Assembly (NCBI RefSeq): GCF_000245015.1
Contig: NZ_JH600070.1
Span: forward strand, 4,038,780-4,102,779
Reading direction: 5' to 3'
Length of the DNA stretch: 64,000 nucleotides
From: Beggiatoa alba B18LD
GTDB taxonomy: Bacteria > Pseudomonadota > Gammaproteobacteria > Beggiatoales > Beggiatoaceae
Shown here: positions 43,918 to 52,242 of the stretch, piece by piece
Numbering within the stretch: the first letter of the stretch is position 1
Layout of the letters: the number at the start of each line of letters is the position of its first letter
The notes under the pieces: model-generated
The model's database searches: none
What the model was told of the DNA's origin: nothing
Seen by the model: the letters and a program-made list of their open reading frames with translations, nothing else
Made by a program: the position numbers and the translations under genes

Positions 43918-44165
43918 TTTACTGTTTCATCTATGAAATCTCGCAGAACTCAGGTTATCATAAAGTGGTTTAAATTTAAGTGAAAACCTAGCAGGTCTTT
44001 TTTTGTCTGAATCAGAATTCACAGGATTCACAGGATTTTCAGAATTAAAAAGCGTGATTCACCTTAATTTCTTGGTTTAAAGGTTTTAAATCCTGTTAAT
44101 TCTGAAAATCCTGATTCAGACAATTGCTTGTCTTTTTAAAAGAAACTCGCATAACTCAGGTTAAT
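43918..44165. repeat. mosaic repeat island upstream of the MarR gene
   Basis: Contains part of an AACCTGAG end, a fragment of the TATAGT-type element (ATCATAAAGTGGTTTAAATT, near 43944-43970), half of the CCTGCTAGG hairpin (near 43984), a TTGTCTGAATC inverted repeat (44003-44123) and a closing CTCGCATAACTCAGGTT end. The order shows successive insertions and deletions. Confidence 0.65.
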
Positions 44166-44182
44166 TTTTATTAAGGCTTAAA

Positions 44183-44212
44183 TTGACAACTGGTTGTCAA
44201 AATTGCTATATT
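44183..44212 (+). promoter_or_regulatory. MarR promoter with overlapping palindromic operator
   Basis: A perfect palindrome TTGACAAC-TG-GTTGTCAA (44183-44200) contains the -35 box TTGACA (44183-44188). A -10 box TATATT follows at 44207-44212, 18 bp away. Binding of a MarR dimer here would block RNA polymerase, which predicts autorepression. Confidence 0.7.
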
Positions 44213-44236
44213 TATTTCTGTCATGAGGTAGGGTGT

Positions 44237-44686
44237 ATGGTGCATAGTCCTGAAGGAAAAGTATTAACCGATACGATTCTGGAGATTTTTAGGGTGAATG
44301 GCGAGTTATTAACGACGGGTGATGCCTTAGTTGCAGAACTGGGAATTAATAGCGCACGTTGGCAAGTTTTGGGTGCAATGGCATATGCCTTACCGCACGC
44401 AGTCACTGTGCCACAAATTGCTAGCGTGATGGGCGTTACTCGTCAAGGTGTACAGAAAAATATCAATTTACTGTTACAACAGTCGTTAGTTGTTAAACAA
44501 TCCAATCCCGCTGATTCGCGCAGTTATTTATACCAACTTTCTCCAACAGGATTAGATGTTTATCATAAGGTTGAACGATTGCAAATGATTTGGGTCAATC
44601 GTTTAGCGCAAGGCATCACACGAGAAAATTTACAAACAACGCTCCACACCTTACAACAATTACGAGAACATTTAGTGAATGATTAA
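44237..44686 (+). CDS. MarR-family transcriptional regulator
   Basis: 149 residues from ATG 44237 (GAGG 8 nt upstream); the open frame to 44183 would run through the promoter. Winged helix-turn-helix: VTVPQIASVMGVTRQGVQKNINLLLQQSLVV then the wing NPADSRSYLYQLSPTG (read as two parts). The palindromic operator lies directly upstream. The next gene, a small membrane protein, starts 17 bp after the stop and is the likely regulated partner. Confidence 0.9.
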   Translation: MVHSPEGKVLTDTILEIFRVNGELLTTGDALVAELGINSARWQVLGAMAYALPHAVTVPQIASVMGVTRQGVQKNINLLLQQSLVVKQSNPADSRSYLYQLSPTGLDVYHKVERLQMIWVNRLAQGITRENLQTTLHTLQQLREHLVND

Positions 44687-44703
44687 TAAAGAGATAGCAT
44701 ATC

Positions 44704-45168
44704 ATGCGTGTAAAAACAAAAATTCATGCAATAGCGGGCAGTTTGGCATTGTGTTTAATTGCTAGTTTTTGGGTGGCAACGTTAGGCGCGGAATCATTCG
44801 GCAGTGCTGAAACCGTCATCCAAGTTAAATTATGGGTGTTATACGGCATTGGGCTATTAATTCCATGCATTATCATGGCGGGCGCAACAGGGGTTTCTTT
44901 TAAACAAGCGCGTGCACAGCATAAATTAAAGCGGATGCCGTTGATTGCGATGAATGGTATTTTTGTTTTAATTCCCTGTGCTTATTTTCTTTATACAAAA
45001 GCCTTCGCAGGAGAGTTTGATGCTGTGTTTTGGTTAGTGCAGGCTGTGGAACTCGTTGCAGGTGTGGTGAATATCACTTTATTAGGGCTAAATCTGCGCG
45101 ATGGTTTACGTTTAACGCGCAAATCTGCTTTTGTCTCCACAGCATATAAAAAAAATGAAGCTGTTTAA
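44704..45168 (+). CDS. four-helix membrane protein, function unknown
   Basis: 154 residues with four hydrophobic segments: about 8-27, 43-63, 79-97 and 107-130. Short charged loops follow the second and third (SFKQARAQHKLKRM; RDGLRLTRK at the end). The protein resembles small membrane proteins often paired with MarR regulators, but I do not recognise a family with known function. It is cotranscribed with the MarR gene. Confidence 0.7.
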   Translation: MRVKTKIHAIAGSLALCLIASFWVATLGAESFGSAETVIQVKLWVLYGIGLLIPCIIMAGATGVSFKQARAQHKLKRMPLIAMNGIFVLIPCAYFLYTKAFAGEFDAVFWLVQAVELVAGVVNITLLGLNLRDGLRLTRKSAFVSTAYKKNEAV

Positions 45169-45184
45169 GTAGAAATGTTTAGTT

Positions 45185-47206
45185 TCATTTTCCCCGTTTT
45201 AATTGTCTGACCCAAAACCGTTGTGGCGTTAATGCGCTTAATACTTGTTGAGGCAGTGGTAAGGGTTCATGATTGATTAAACTGGCTAATAACTCCGCAC
45301 CAAAGGGAGCAGAGAGTAAGCCCCGCGAGCCATGCGCGAGATTCACATACAGCCCTTGATGATAATGCGGTGGTGCATATTGCTCACTCGGTCTGCCGTG
45401 TTGTAAATCAGCGTAATCCTTCATAAATTGTGCATAATCAGGCAATGCACCGATAAGCGGTAAATGGTCTAAACTGCTGCAACGGACAGCACTGCGGGCG
45501 GAAATAATAGGCGGAAATGTTCGCGCTAAGTCTGCATTAATCGCCTGTAATTTTTCTATATTTGCTTGATTATCCGCTGTACGAATTTCAGGCGTTGTCG
45601 TGGTTAAATCATAACTTGCCCCGATAACCTGTTGATGTTCCCATGCAGGGGTGATAAATCCCTCATAACATAACGCCATTTTTAACGCTTGGCTGTTCCT
45701 GTTCGCAGGGGCATAACTGACTTGACCCCGCACCGCTTGCAACGGTAAATCCTGCGCATAGGGAAAACTTTTAAACCCTTGTGCATTGGTAAAAATCACG
45801 ACGGGAGCGTGTGCTAAACAATGCCCTTGTGCGTCTAAGACTTGCCAACTTTCCGCCGTTTTTTGCAAATGTGCTACCGTTACATTGCACTGTAGAACAA
45901 TTTCAGCTTGTTGACGGGCTTGATTTAATTGATATTGACTGACTTGTGCGGTTGCAACCCAACCCGCTTGAGGAAAATACAGCGCGTTATGTTCCAATGA
46001 AATGCCCGCTAATGCACTGGCTTGTTGTGCTGAAACAGCTTGTACTATCTCCACAGGTAACTGTAATGCTTGTAAAATTTTAGCGAATCGAATTTGTAAC
46101 GCCGTTGTTGTTGCCAGTTGCAACACCCCGCAAGCGGTAAAAATTGGCATATCAATTTGATTTAACGCCTGTAAATGTCGCTGTGCAAATTGATACGCAC
46201 TTAAATAAAACTGTGTTGGAATATCTTCCCAGCTTGCTGATAAAAGTGGATAAAATACCCCTTGCCGATTGCCAGAACCTCCCAAAGCAATAGCAGGTTG
46301 TGCTTCCAACAAAGTACAACGCCAACCCCGTCGGCTTAAAGCCTGTGCTGTTGCTGTGCCTGCCAATCCTGCACCAATAATCACCGCGTGTTTTTCATCC
46401 GCTTGATAGTCTGGATAGTGAAACCATGCAGGTAAACTCGTAGTATGCGCAACAGGCTTATCAGGCATCGTTTTATCAGGTAAAAAACCGCGTAACATTT
46501 CCCGCTTTTCTGCAAAGCCTGCGACTTTTTCCACGTGAAAACCGACTGCGGTTAATCCCCTACGCACCAGCCCCGCAGCGGTAAATGTGCTGAATGTTGC
46601 TTGAGAGCGACTTAAACGACGCATTTGTTCAAATAAACTGGTTTGCCACATCTCAGGATTTTTGGCTGGTGCAAAACCATCTAAATACCACGCATCGACT
46701 AAACCTCGCTGTCTATCTGCATATAAATTCGCTAACAGCTCATTAACATCACCTAAGCCTAACGTCAGAACAATTCGACCTTGTGCAAGCTGTCGACGAT
46801 GCCAGCCATACACTAATGCAGGATATTGATTTAATAAAGTATCTGCATAAGGGGTGAGTATTGCCCATTTTGCTAAGGCTTTACTTAAATCTGCTTGAGA
46901 TAAGGGAAATTTTTCAATAGAAATAAAGTGTAAAACGGACTGTGCAGGCAAAGGCTGGTTTAAAAAATGGTGGCATGTGGTTAAAAAATTCAGTCCTGTT
47001 CCGAAACCTGTTTCACAAATCGTAAACGGCATTTGTGTAAAATCATGATTTAACCACCGTTGAGGCAAATTATTATTGGCTAAAAAAACCGCTTCGGTTT
47101 CAGCTAAACCGCCTTGTTTTGAAAAATAAATATCTTGAAATTGGCTCGCATAAGGATTGCCATCAGCATCCCATTGCAGTTGTGCAGAGTATAATTGTTT
47201 GTTCAC
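45185..47206 (-). CDS. mnmC: bifunctional tRNA mnm5s2U biosynthesis protein MnmC
   Basis: 673 residues, the normal length of the fused enzyme (E. coli 668). The N-terminal methyltransferase domain (about 1-240) shows ETGFGTGLNFL and the DAWYLDGFAPAKNPEMW segment. The C-terminal FAD-dependent domain (about 255-660) shows HAVIIGAGLAGTATAQAL and SGNRQGVFYPLL. It removes the carboxymethyl group of cmnm5U and then methylates to mnm5U at the tRNA wobble position. Divergent from the kinase gene, with only 44 bp between starts. Confidence 0.97.
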   Translation of the reverse strand: MNKQLYSAQLQWDADGNPYASQFQDIYFSKQGGLAETEAVFLANNNLPQRWLNHDFTQMPFTICETGFGTGLNFLTTCHHFLNQPLPAQSVLHFISIEKFPLSQADLSKALAKWAILTPYADTLLNQYPALVYGWHRRQLAQGRIVLTLGLGDVNELLANLYADRQRGLVDAWYLDGFAPAKNPEMWQTSLFEQMRRLSRSQATFSTFTAAGLVRRGLTAVGFHVEKVAGFAEKREMLRGFLPDKTMPDKPVAHTTSLPAWFHYPDYQADEKHAVIIGAGLAGTATAQALSRRGWRCTLLEAQPAIALGGSGNRQGVFYPLLSASWEDIPTQFYLSAYQFAQRHLQALNQIDMPIFTACGVLQLATTTALQIRFAKILQALQLPVEIVQAVSAQQASALAGISLEHNALYFPQAGWVATAQVSQYQLNQARQQAEIVLQCNVTVAHLQKTAESWQVLDAQGHCLAHAPVVIFTNAQGFKSFPYAQDLPLQAVRGQVSYAPANRNSQALKMALCYEGFITPAWEHQQVIGASYDLTTTTPEIRTADNQANIEKLQAINADLARTFPPIISARSAVRCSSLDHLPLIGALPDYAQFMKDYADLQHGRPSEQYAPPHYHQGLYVNLAHGSRGLLSAPFGAELLASLINHEPLPLPQQVLSALTPQRFWVRQLKRGK

Positions 47207-47223
47207 AGAAAGCTTTTTATAAT
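47195..47223 (+). promoter_or_regulatory. promoter of the histidine kinase gene
   Basis: -35 TTGTTT (47195-47200), 17-bp spacer, -10 TATAAT (47218-47223). It overlaps the first codons of the divergent mnmC. The expected start is about 20 nt before ATG 47251, giving a short leader. Confidence 0.55.
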
Positions 47224-47250
47224 GATGAATTGTTACCGTCCCCTTATTTT

Positions 47251-48360
47251 ATGCCCATCCTCATGAAAACACCTCAACAACCGCACATTTTATTAATCGA
47301 CAAAGATACTGCGCAAATTCAATTAATTGAAACAGCACTACGCTCTAGCGGTTATCAAGTGATATTAGCGCAAACCCAAGCGCAATTAATGGATGAATTA
47401 GCGAATCAACCCATTGATATTATTTTGTTGAACTGTACGATTGACAGCATTCCTTATCTTGAATGGTGTCAATTCATAGGACAATCGCCACAAACAGCAA
47501 ATATTCCCTTGATTTTATTAGTCACTGCTAAAGATATTACGGCGTTAATTCAAGGCATCAAATCGGGAGCGGTTGGTTATTTATTCCATCCTTTACAATT
47601 AGATAGCTTAAGAACTTGTGTGACTGCACATTTAAGTTTACGCACACCAGTTTCTAGTAAACATCAGGAATTAGAACGTAAAGCCCTGCTTCATTTGCTT
47701 TGCCATGATTTAACCACGCCTTTAAGTGCCGTTGTGTCTTTATTAAGCATGAGTCCATCAGCCGATATGTTGATGCGTATGCAATCAGTATTATTAGAAT
47801 CTGCACAATCAGGCTTAGAACTAATAGATATTGTGAGAGGAATTAGAGAATTACAAGAAAAACAATTATGCTTGTCACCTGTTTGTTTACTAGACACACT
47901 CAACGCCAGTTTATTAACGCAAAAAAATTATTTAATACAAAAAAATATCACGGTTAATATTGATATTCCTGCATATTTCACTGTTCTTGTTGAACCGTAT
48001 TCATTCAGTCAACAAGTGCTTACCACGTTATTAAACAATGCAATTAAGTTTTCTTATCCTAATAGTTATATACAAATACAAGCATTTGATTTAGATGAAA
48101 AATTTATTATTTTAAATATAAAAGATTATGGCATCGGTATGTCAGAAAAATTATGCCCGCAATTATTTGATTTAAATAAAACAACTGCCCGAATGGGGGC
48201 GGCTGGTGAACCCGCAGGTTCGGGCTATCGCCTAGCCCTTGTGTCGCGTTTAATGCTAGCTTATCAAGGTTCTATTCATGTGCAATCTAAGGTGAATACA
48301 CAACAGGATGAAACAGGAGGAACAACAGTTAGTTTACGGTTGCAGAAAGTTGTTATTTAA
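47251..48360 (+). CDS. sensor histidine kinase with degenerate receiver domain
   Basis: 369 residues from ATG 47251 (or 365 from ATG 47263). Residues about 10-125 have a receiver fold: HILLIDKD, then IDIILLNCTIDS where the phospho-accepting aspartate is asparagine, and GYLFHPLQ where the usual KP is HP. The kinase part (about 145-365) has an H-box CHDLTTPLSAVVSLL, N-box NNAIKFSY, and G-box DYGIGMS. So the kinase looks active but the attached receiver cannot accept phosphate in the normal way. No response regulator is adjacent. Confidence 0.82.
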   Translation: MPILMKTPQQPHILLIDKDTAQIQLIETALRSSGYQVILAQTQAQLMDELANQPIDIILLNCTIDSIPYLEWCQFIGQSPQTANIPLILLVTAKDITALIQGIKSGAVGYLFHPLQLDSLRTCVTAHLSLRTPVSSKHQELERKALLHLLCHDLTTPLSAVVSLLSMSPSADMLMRMQSVLLESAQSGLELIDIVRGIRELQEKQLCLSPVCLLDTLNASLLTQKNYLIQKNITVNIDIPAYFTVLVEPYSFSQQVLTTLLNNAIKFSYPNSYIQIQAFDLDEKFIILNIKDYGIGMSEKLCPQLFDLNKTTARMGAAGEPAGSGYRLALVSRLMLAYQGSIHVQSKVNTQQDETGGTTVSLRLQKVVI

Positions 48361-48515
48361 ACCCAAGTTCGGCGAGTTTCTTTTAAAAAAGACAACAGCT
48401 TGTCTGAATCAGAATTCACAGAGTTGTCAGAATTAGCAGCATTAAAAAACGTGATTCGCATTCATTTCTTGGTTTAAGGGGTTTAAATTCTGTGAATTCT
48501 GATTCAGACAATGAA
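48361..48515. repeat. repeat island: AACCTGAG-type end plus TTGTCTGAATC inverted repeat
   Basis: Begins CCCAAGTTCGGCGAGTTTC, followed by the TTTTAAAAAAGACAACAG linker and the TTGTCTGAATC inverted repeat (48400-48511). The right end and the CCTGCTAGG hairpin are missing, so this is a truncated copy. It lies between convergent genes. Confidence 0.65.
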
Positions 48516-48537
48516 GATATAACAGACTGAAAAATAA

Positions 48538-49515
48538 TTATTGTGATTGTTGTACTAATAAATTTTGTAAATTTTCCTTCACTTTTCGCAAAATAGGATT
48601 ATTGGGAATTTCCTGCTGTTCTAAAATAGTAATTGCTTTTATATATAACGGCTTTGCTTTTTCATACTGACCTTGTGTTGCATATAATTTTGCTAGGTTG
48701 TTCAAACTTACTGCGACATCTGCGTGTTCTCTCCCTAATAATTTTTCACGTAAGGCTAACGCTTGCTGATATAACGGCTCGGCTTTTGCGTAATCTTGTT
48801 GTTGAAACGCAATTAACCCTAATAAGTTTAATGTATTTGTTACTGCAAGACTTTCCCCATCAACTGTTTGTAAGGTCAATACCCGTTCATAGAGTTTTTG
48901 CGCTGTGGATAAATCTTTAAAGCGCGTAAATGCCAGCTCGGCGAGGGCTTCTAATGTTGCTAATACAGGTTGTTGATGGATTTCTTGCAGGCTTAATAAA
49001 CGTTGATAAAAATGCTGTGCTTGTGGATAACGTCCGAGTTGATAACTCAGGCTGGCTAATGCGTTTAATGTTGGGATAATATCGCGGGCATTTTCACCCA
49101 ACTTTGCTATTTGCAAGGTTAATAATTGATGATAAAACGGTTCAGCTAAATCATTTTCGCCTTGTGCCTGATAAGTTGCGCCAAGATTATGTAAAACAGC
49201 GAAACAGTCCACACTAGCATTTTTTATAACCTCACACAGGCTAACCGCTTTTTTTAACAGCGGAATTGCTTTTGAAAATTCACCTTGTTGATACGCAAGG
49301 ATAGACAGTTGCAATAACACATTAATTTGCTTTGCTTGATTCTCTGCTTGTTGCGTATAGTAATTTAAGGCTTGCTGATATTTTTCCTCAGCTTGCAATT
49401 GATTTTGCTGAATTAATGCCTGTTCAGCAGCTTGAATCAAATCGTCGCCCATATCCGCAAAACTTGCCATAGAAAACATTAGCCCAGAAATGCCCAGCCA
49501 CCCGCAGATACGCAT
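48538..49515 (-). CDS. exported tetratricopeptide repeat protein
   Basis: 325 residues with a signal peptide (about 1-20, ending SFA). About six TPRs of the KAIPLLKKAVSL and YAKAEPLYQQALALREKLLGREHADVAVSLNNLAKLYATQGQYEKAKPLY kind follow, the same subtype as in the TPR-CHAT protein at 39370, but with no CHAT domain. It ends with a short helical tail. Probably a periplasmic scaffold. It is 12 bp downstream of the DnaJ-domain gene and likely in the same operon. Confidence 0.8.
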   Translation of the reverse strand: MRICGWLGISGLMFSMASFADMGDDLIQAAEQALIQQNQLQAEEKYQQALNYYTQQAENQAKQINVLLQLSILAYQQGEFSKAIPLLKKAVSLCEVIKNASVDCFAVLHNLGATYQAQGENDLAEPFYHQLLTLQIAKLGENARDIIPTLNALASLSYQLGRYPQAQHFYQRLLSLQEIHQQPVLATLEALAELAFTRFKDLSTAQKLYERVLTLQTVDGESLAVTNTLNLLGLIAFQQQDYAKAEPLYQQALALREKLLGREHADVAVSLNNLAKLYATQGQYEKAKPLYIKAITILEQQEIPNNPILRKVKENLQNLLVQQSQ

Positions 49516-49527
49516 TTGTTATGCTCC

Positions 49528-50136
49528 TCAATCATCGGTACTTTTACGCGGTAAATTAGTTTTTTCTAAAATCTCCATCGCTTCATTAATCGTCTGCAAG
49601 GTTTGCTTATCGCCACCACGGTCGGGATGGTGTTGCATGACTAATTGCCGATAACGGTATTTAATCGCATCCGCATTGACAGGCTCTTGTAATCCTAACG
49701 TTGCCAGCGCATTTTGACGCTTGTCTTGAGCATGGAAACGTGTCCAGAATTGATTGAGTAATTGATTAACATCCTGTTCGGTTGTTTTTTCTAAGTGACT
49801 TAAATCTAAATAATAACGACGTAATGTATCTTGTTCGCTTAAACTATTTTCTGTCTGTGTGGCTTGATAAGGCAATAATTGAATTTTTAACGGATTAATC
49901 ACTAATTCGCCGATTTGCGCAGTATGGAATTCAGTTTGTAACTGATACAACACATGAAACAATAAAAAGTGCATTTGAAACAATGGCAAGGATGCTGTCA
50001 GCGACACATCAGGAAATCCCGCTTGCTGTGATTTTTGCAAATATTTCAACAGCTCATACTCACCAATTCCATCAGGATGTTGTTGAAGATAATGACGAAT
50101 AATAGAAGCTAATGGACGCAATTGTTCTACTAACAT
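49528..50136 (-). CDS. DnaJ-domain protein (DNAJ_related type)
   Basis: 202 residues from ATG 50136, which overlaps the stop of the upstream sirtuin gene by 7 bp, so translation is coupled. The N-terminal ~120 residues match the helical DNAJ-related region (PLASIIRHYLQQHPDGIGEYELLKYL, PLFQMHFLLFHVLYQL); the C-terminal J domain (about 145-195) has the HPD motif in QLVMQHHPDRGG. It should stimulate an Hsp70. The TPR protein gene follows. Confidence 0.88.
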   Translation of the reverse strand: MLVEQLRPLASIIRHYLQQHPDGIGEYELLKYLQKSQQAGFPDVSLTASLPLFQMHFLLFHVLYQLQTEFHTAQIGELVINPLKIQLLPYQATQTENSLSEQDTLRRYYLDLSHLEKTTEQDVNQLLNQFWTRFHAQDKRQNALATLGLQEPVNADAIKYRYRQLVMQHHPDRGGDKQTLQTINEAMEILEKTNLPRKSTDD

Positions 50137-50900
50137 GATGATAACTCTTGCAAACTTCCCCAAGTAACTTGTAGCAGTTGCGGGAGAATTTCCCCTGCTT
50201 TACCTTGCAAAACAAATTGAGCATGAGCCGTTAAAGGGGTCGTATCGGGATTAATTTCCACAACCGTTGCACCCGCACGTAGCGCAACTAAGGGCAATGA
50301 TGCCGCAGGCTGAACCAGCGCAGACGTACCAATGCTTAATAACATATCGCAACGATTTATTAACTGTAACGCCTGTGTTAATGCCTGTTCAGGTAAATTT
50401 TCGTTAAACCAAACCACATCAGGACGAATCAAGCCATGGCAATGCGGACAATGAGGTGGGATAGCCGTTTGTTCGCCCCACTCGGTTAAAATTCGATGTT
50501 CAGTTGCACATTTAAAGCGTTGAATATTTCCATGTAATTCAATAACATTTTGACTGCCTGCCCGTTGATGTAAACCATCCACATTCTGTGTCACAATCGT
50601 TAAATTCTTTTGATACATCCCCATTTTAACAAGGGCAAGGTGTCCCTGATTTGGCTGTGCTTTTGCTACTAACTCTCTACGCCATGCGTACCACTCCCAC
50701 ACTAAGGCAGGATTGCGTTGAAACGCCTGCGGGGTCGCTAACTCTTCAGGATTATACTGCGCCCATAAACCTGTTTGTGCTTCACGAAAAGTAGGCACAC
50801 CGCTTTCCGCCGAAATACCCGCCCCTGTTAAAACGGCAATCTCTTGACTATTTCGTAACATTTGAATCAGTTCAACAGGTATTTTCATGGCAATACTCAC
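50130..50900 (-). CDS. cobB: Sir2-family protein deacylase (CobB-like)
   Basis: 256 residues. NAD motif VLTGAGISAESGVPTFRE, catalytic histidine in IELHGNI, QNVDGLH, and the class III pair YAWR (YxxR), which binds succinyl or malonyl groups. The first zinc pair reads CATEH, so only one cysteine is present, with CPHC intact; a histidine may replace the missing cysteine. Start could be GTG 50900 or ATG 50888. It heads a minus-strand operon with the DnaJ and TPR genes. Confidence 0.88.
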   Translation of the reverse strand: MSIAMKIPVELIQMLRNSQEIAVLTGAGISAESGVPTFREAQTGLWAQYNPEELATPQAFQRNPALVWEWYAWRRELVAKAQPNQGHLALVKMGMYQKNLTIVTQNVDGLHQRAGSQNVIELHGNIQRFKCATEHRILTEWGEQTAIPPHCPHCHGLIRPDVVWFNENLPEQALTQALQLINRCDMLLSIGTSALVQPAASLPLVALRAGATVVEINPDTTPLTAHAQFVLQGKAGEILPQLLQVTWGSLQELSSC

Positions 50901-51059
50901 AAGTGATGGAGGGGCTAAGAATGAAGAACAGTATAATGTGTGTTTGAATCTAGGCTAAAATACGTTAGTTCATGAAAAAAAATAAAGCATATAAACTACT
51001 CGAGCGTTTTTAAAACGCGACTCACTTAATTACTTTTCCGTATTTATTTTAAATCCTTT

Positions 51060-51719
51060 ATGCCTGCCATTTCCGCAAATCGCATTGCGATGTCGCCACA
51101 ACAACGACGAGAGTCAGCACGTTTAATCACCTTATTACAACATCAAGGTATTCGTCACCCTGATGTTTTAGAAGCGATTCAACGAACTCCGCGCCATTTT
51201 TTCATCGACGAAGCCTTAGCCAGTCATGCTTATGCCAACTACGCCCTACCCATTGGACAAGGGCAAACCATTTCCCAACCTTACATCGTCGCGCGAATGA
51301 CAGAAATTCTACTCAGCCGTGGCATTCCTAACGCAGTTTTAGAAGTCGGAACAGGTTGCGGTTATCAAACAGCGGTTTTAGCACAATTAGTGCCCAGAGT
51401 TTACACGGTGGAATTACTCGCCAGTTTAACGGAACAAGCACAGGAACGTTTAAACCTATTAGGATTCAACAATATCAAGTTTAAACAAAGTGATGGAAAA
51501 TGGGGATGGAGTGAAAACGCGCCTTATGATGCGATTTTAGTGACCGCCGCGCCTGAAGCCGTGCCCGAACCATTATTAGAACAATTAGCATTAAATGCGT
51601 CGATGATTATTCCTGTGGGTGCGCAAGGCATGAATCAGATTCTATATAAAATCACCCGTTTACGTAATCGCTACGAACAAGAACAATTAGAAGATGTTAA
51701 TTTTGTGCCCTTACGTTGA
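51060..51719 (+). CDS. pcm: protein-L-isoaspartate O-methyltransferase
   Basis: Repairs isoaspartyl residues in aged proteins using S-adenosylmethionine. 219 residues, family length. Motifs: RTPRHFFIDEALASHAYANYALPIGQGQTISQPY (read in parts), VLEVGTGCGYQTAVLAQL, YTVEL and VTAAPEAVPEPLLEQL. The 3' end overlaps a minus-strand remnant by 9 bp. Confidence 0.96.
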   Translation: MPAISANRIAMSPQQRRESARLITLLQHQGIRHPDVLEAIQRTPRHFFIDEALASHAYANYALPIGQGQTISQPYIVARMTEILLSRGIPNAVLEVGTGCGYQTAVLAQLVPRVYTVELLASLTEQAQERLNLLGFNNIKFKQSDGKWGWSENAPYDAILVTAAPEAVPEPLLEQLALNASMIIPVGAQGMNQILYKITRLRNRYEQEQLEDVNFVPLR

Positions 51720-51880
51720 TTCAGTTAAACCCTTTAAAAACTCTGTCACATTAGGCATTTGCGCATAAAGTTGCCCCTGTATAACAGCCGTATCCCATAT
51801 TGCTTTTGACGCAAGACATAAATGCGCAATCACTTCAATATTCGGCTGACCGTCTAATAAACCGATATAGCAAACGTATT
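51711..51880 (-). pseudogene. C-terminal gene remnant cut by a repeat element
   Basis: The minus strand reads GLLDGQPNIEVIAHLCLASK, then IWDTAVIQGQLYAQMPNVTE and FLKGLTEST before TAA at 51711. It is protein-like, but its 5' part is replaced by the TATAGT-type element starting at 51866. I do not recognise the family. A standalone gene of this size is not possible. Confidence 0.55.
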
Positions 51881-52220
51881 ATAAAAAGATTAAATAACTT
51901 GAGTTCGGCGAGTTTTATAAAATAAAACAGATACCTGCTAGGTTTTAAAAACCTAGCAGGTCTGTCGGAACACGCGAAAAGGGTTGAAGGACTGGCAGAG
52001 ATTACTCTCTTGTTTTTCATCGGAATTCACCAGACAAGATTAAAACCTTGTCTGAATTAGAATTTTCAGGATTAACAGGATTAGCAGGATTTAAAACCCG
52101 CAAACCAAAAATTAAGGGGGGGTGAATGACGCTTTTTAATCCTGCTAATTCTGAAAATCCTGTGAATCCTGATTCAGACAAGCTGTTGTCTTTTTAAAAG
52201 AAACTCGCCGTACTCAGGTT
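51866..52220. mobile_element. TATAGT-type fragment plus 325-bp AACCTGAG-type composite element
   Basis: TATAGCAAACGTATTATAAA at 51866 is a left end of the 95-bp element, cut at about 51895. The composite element (51896-52220) starts AACTTGAGTTCGGCGAG and ends CTCGCCGTACTCAGGTT. Order inside: CCTGCTAGG hairpin (51933-51961), GGACTGGCAGAG tail segment, TTGTCTGAAT inverted repeat (52048-52181), and GACAACAG-type linker. This is the most complete long copy. No target duplication was seen. Confidence 0.72.
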
Positions 52221-52242
52221 AAGGTTAAGTTAAAAGAAAAAC

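Noticed and set aside
47119-47250. Longer N-terminus of the histidine kinase overlapping mnmC
   Set aside because: It would include the promoter (TTGTTT/TATAAT) and non-homologous sequence; the receiver fold begins after ATG 47251.
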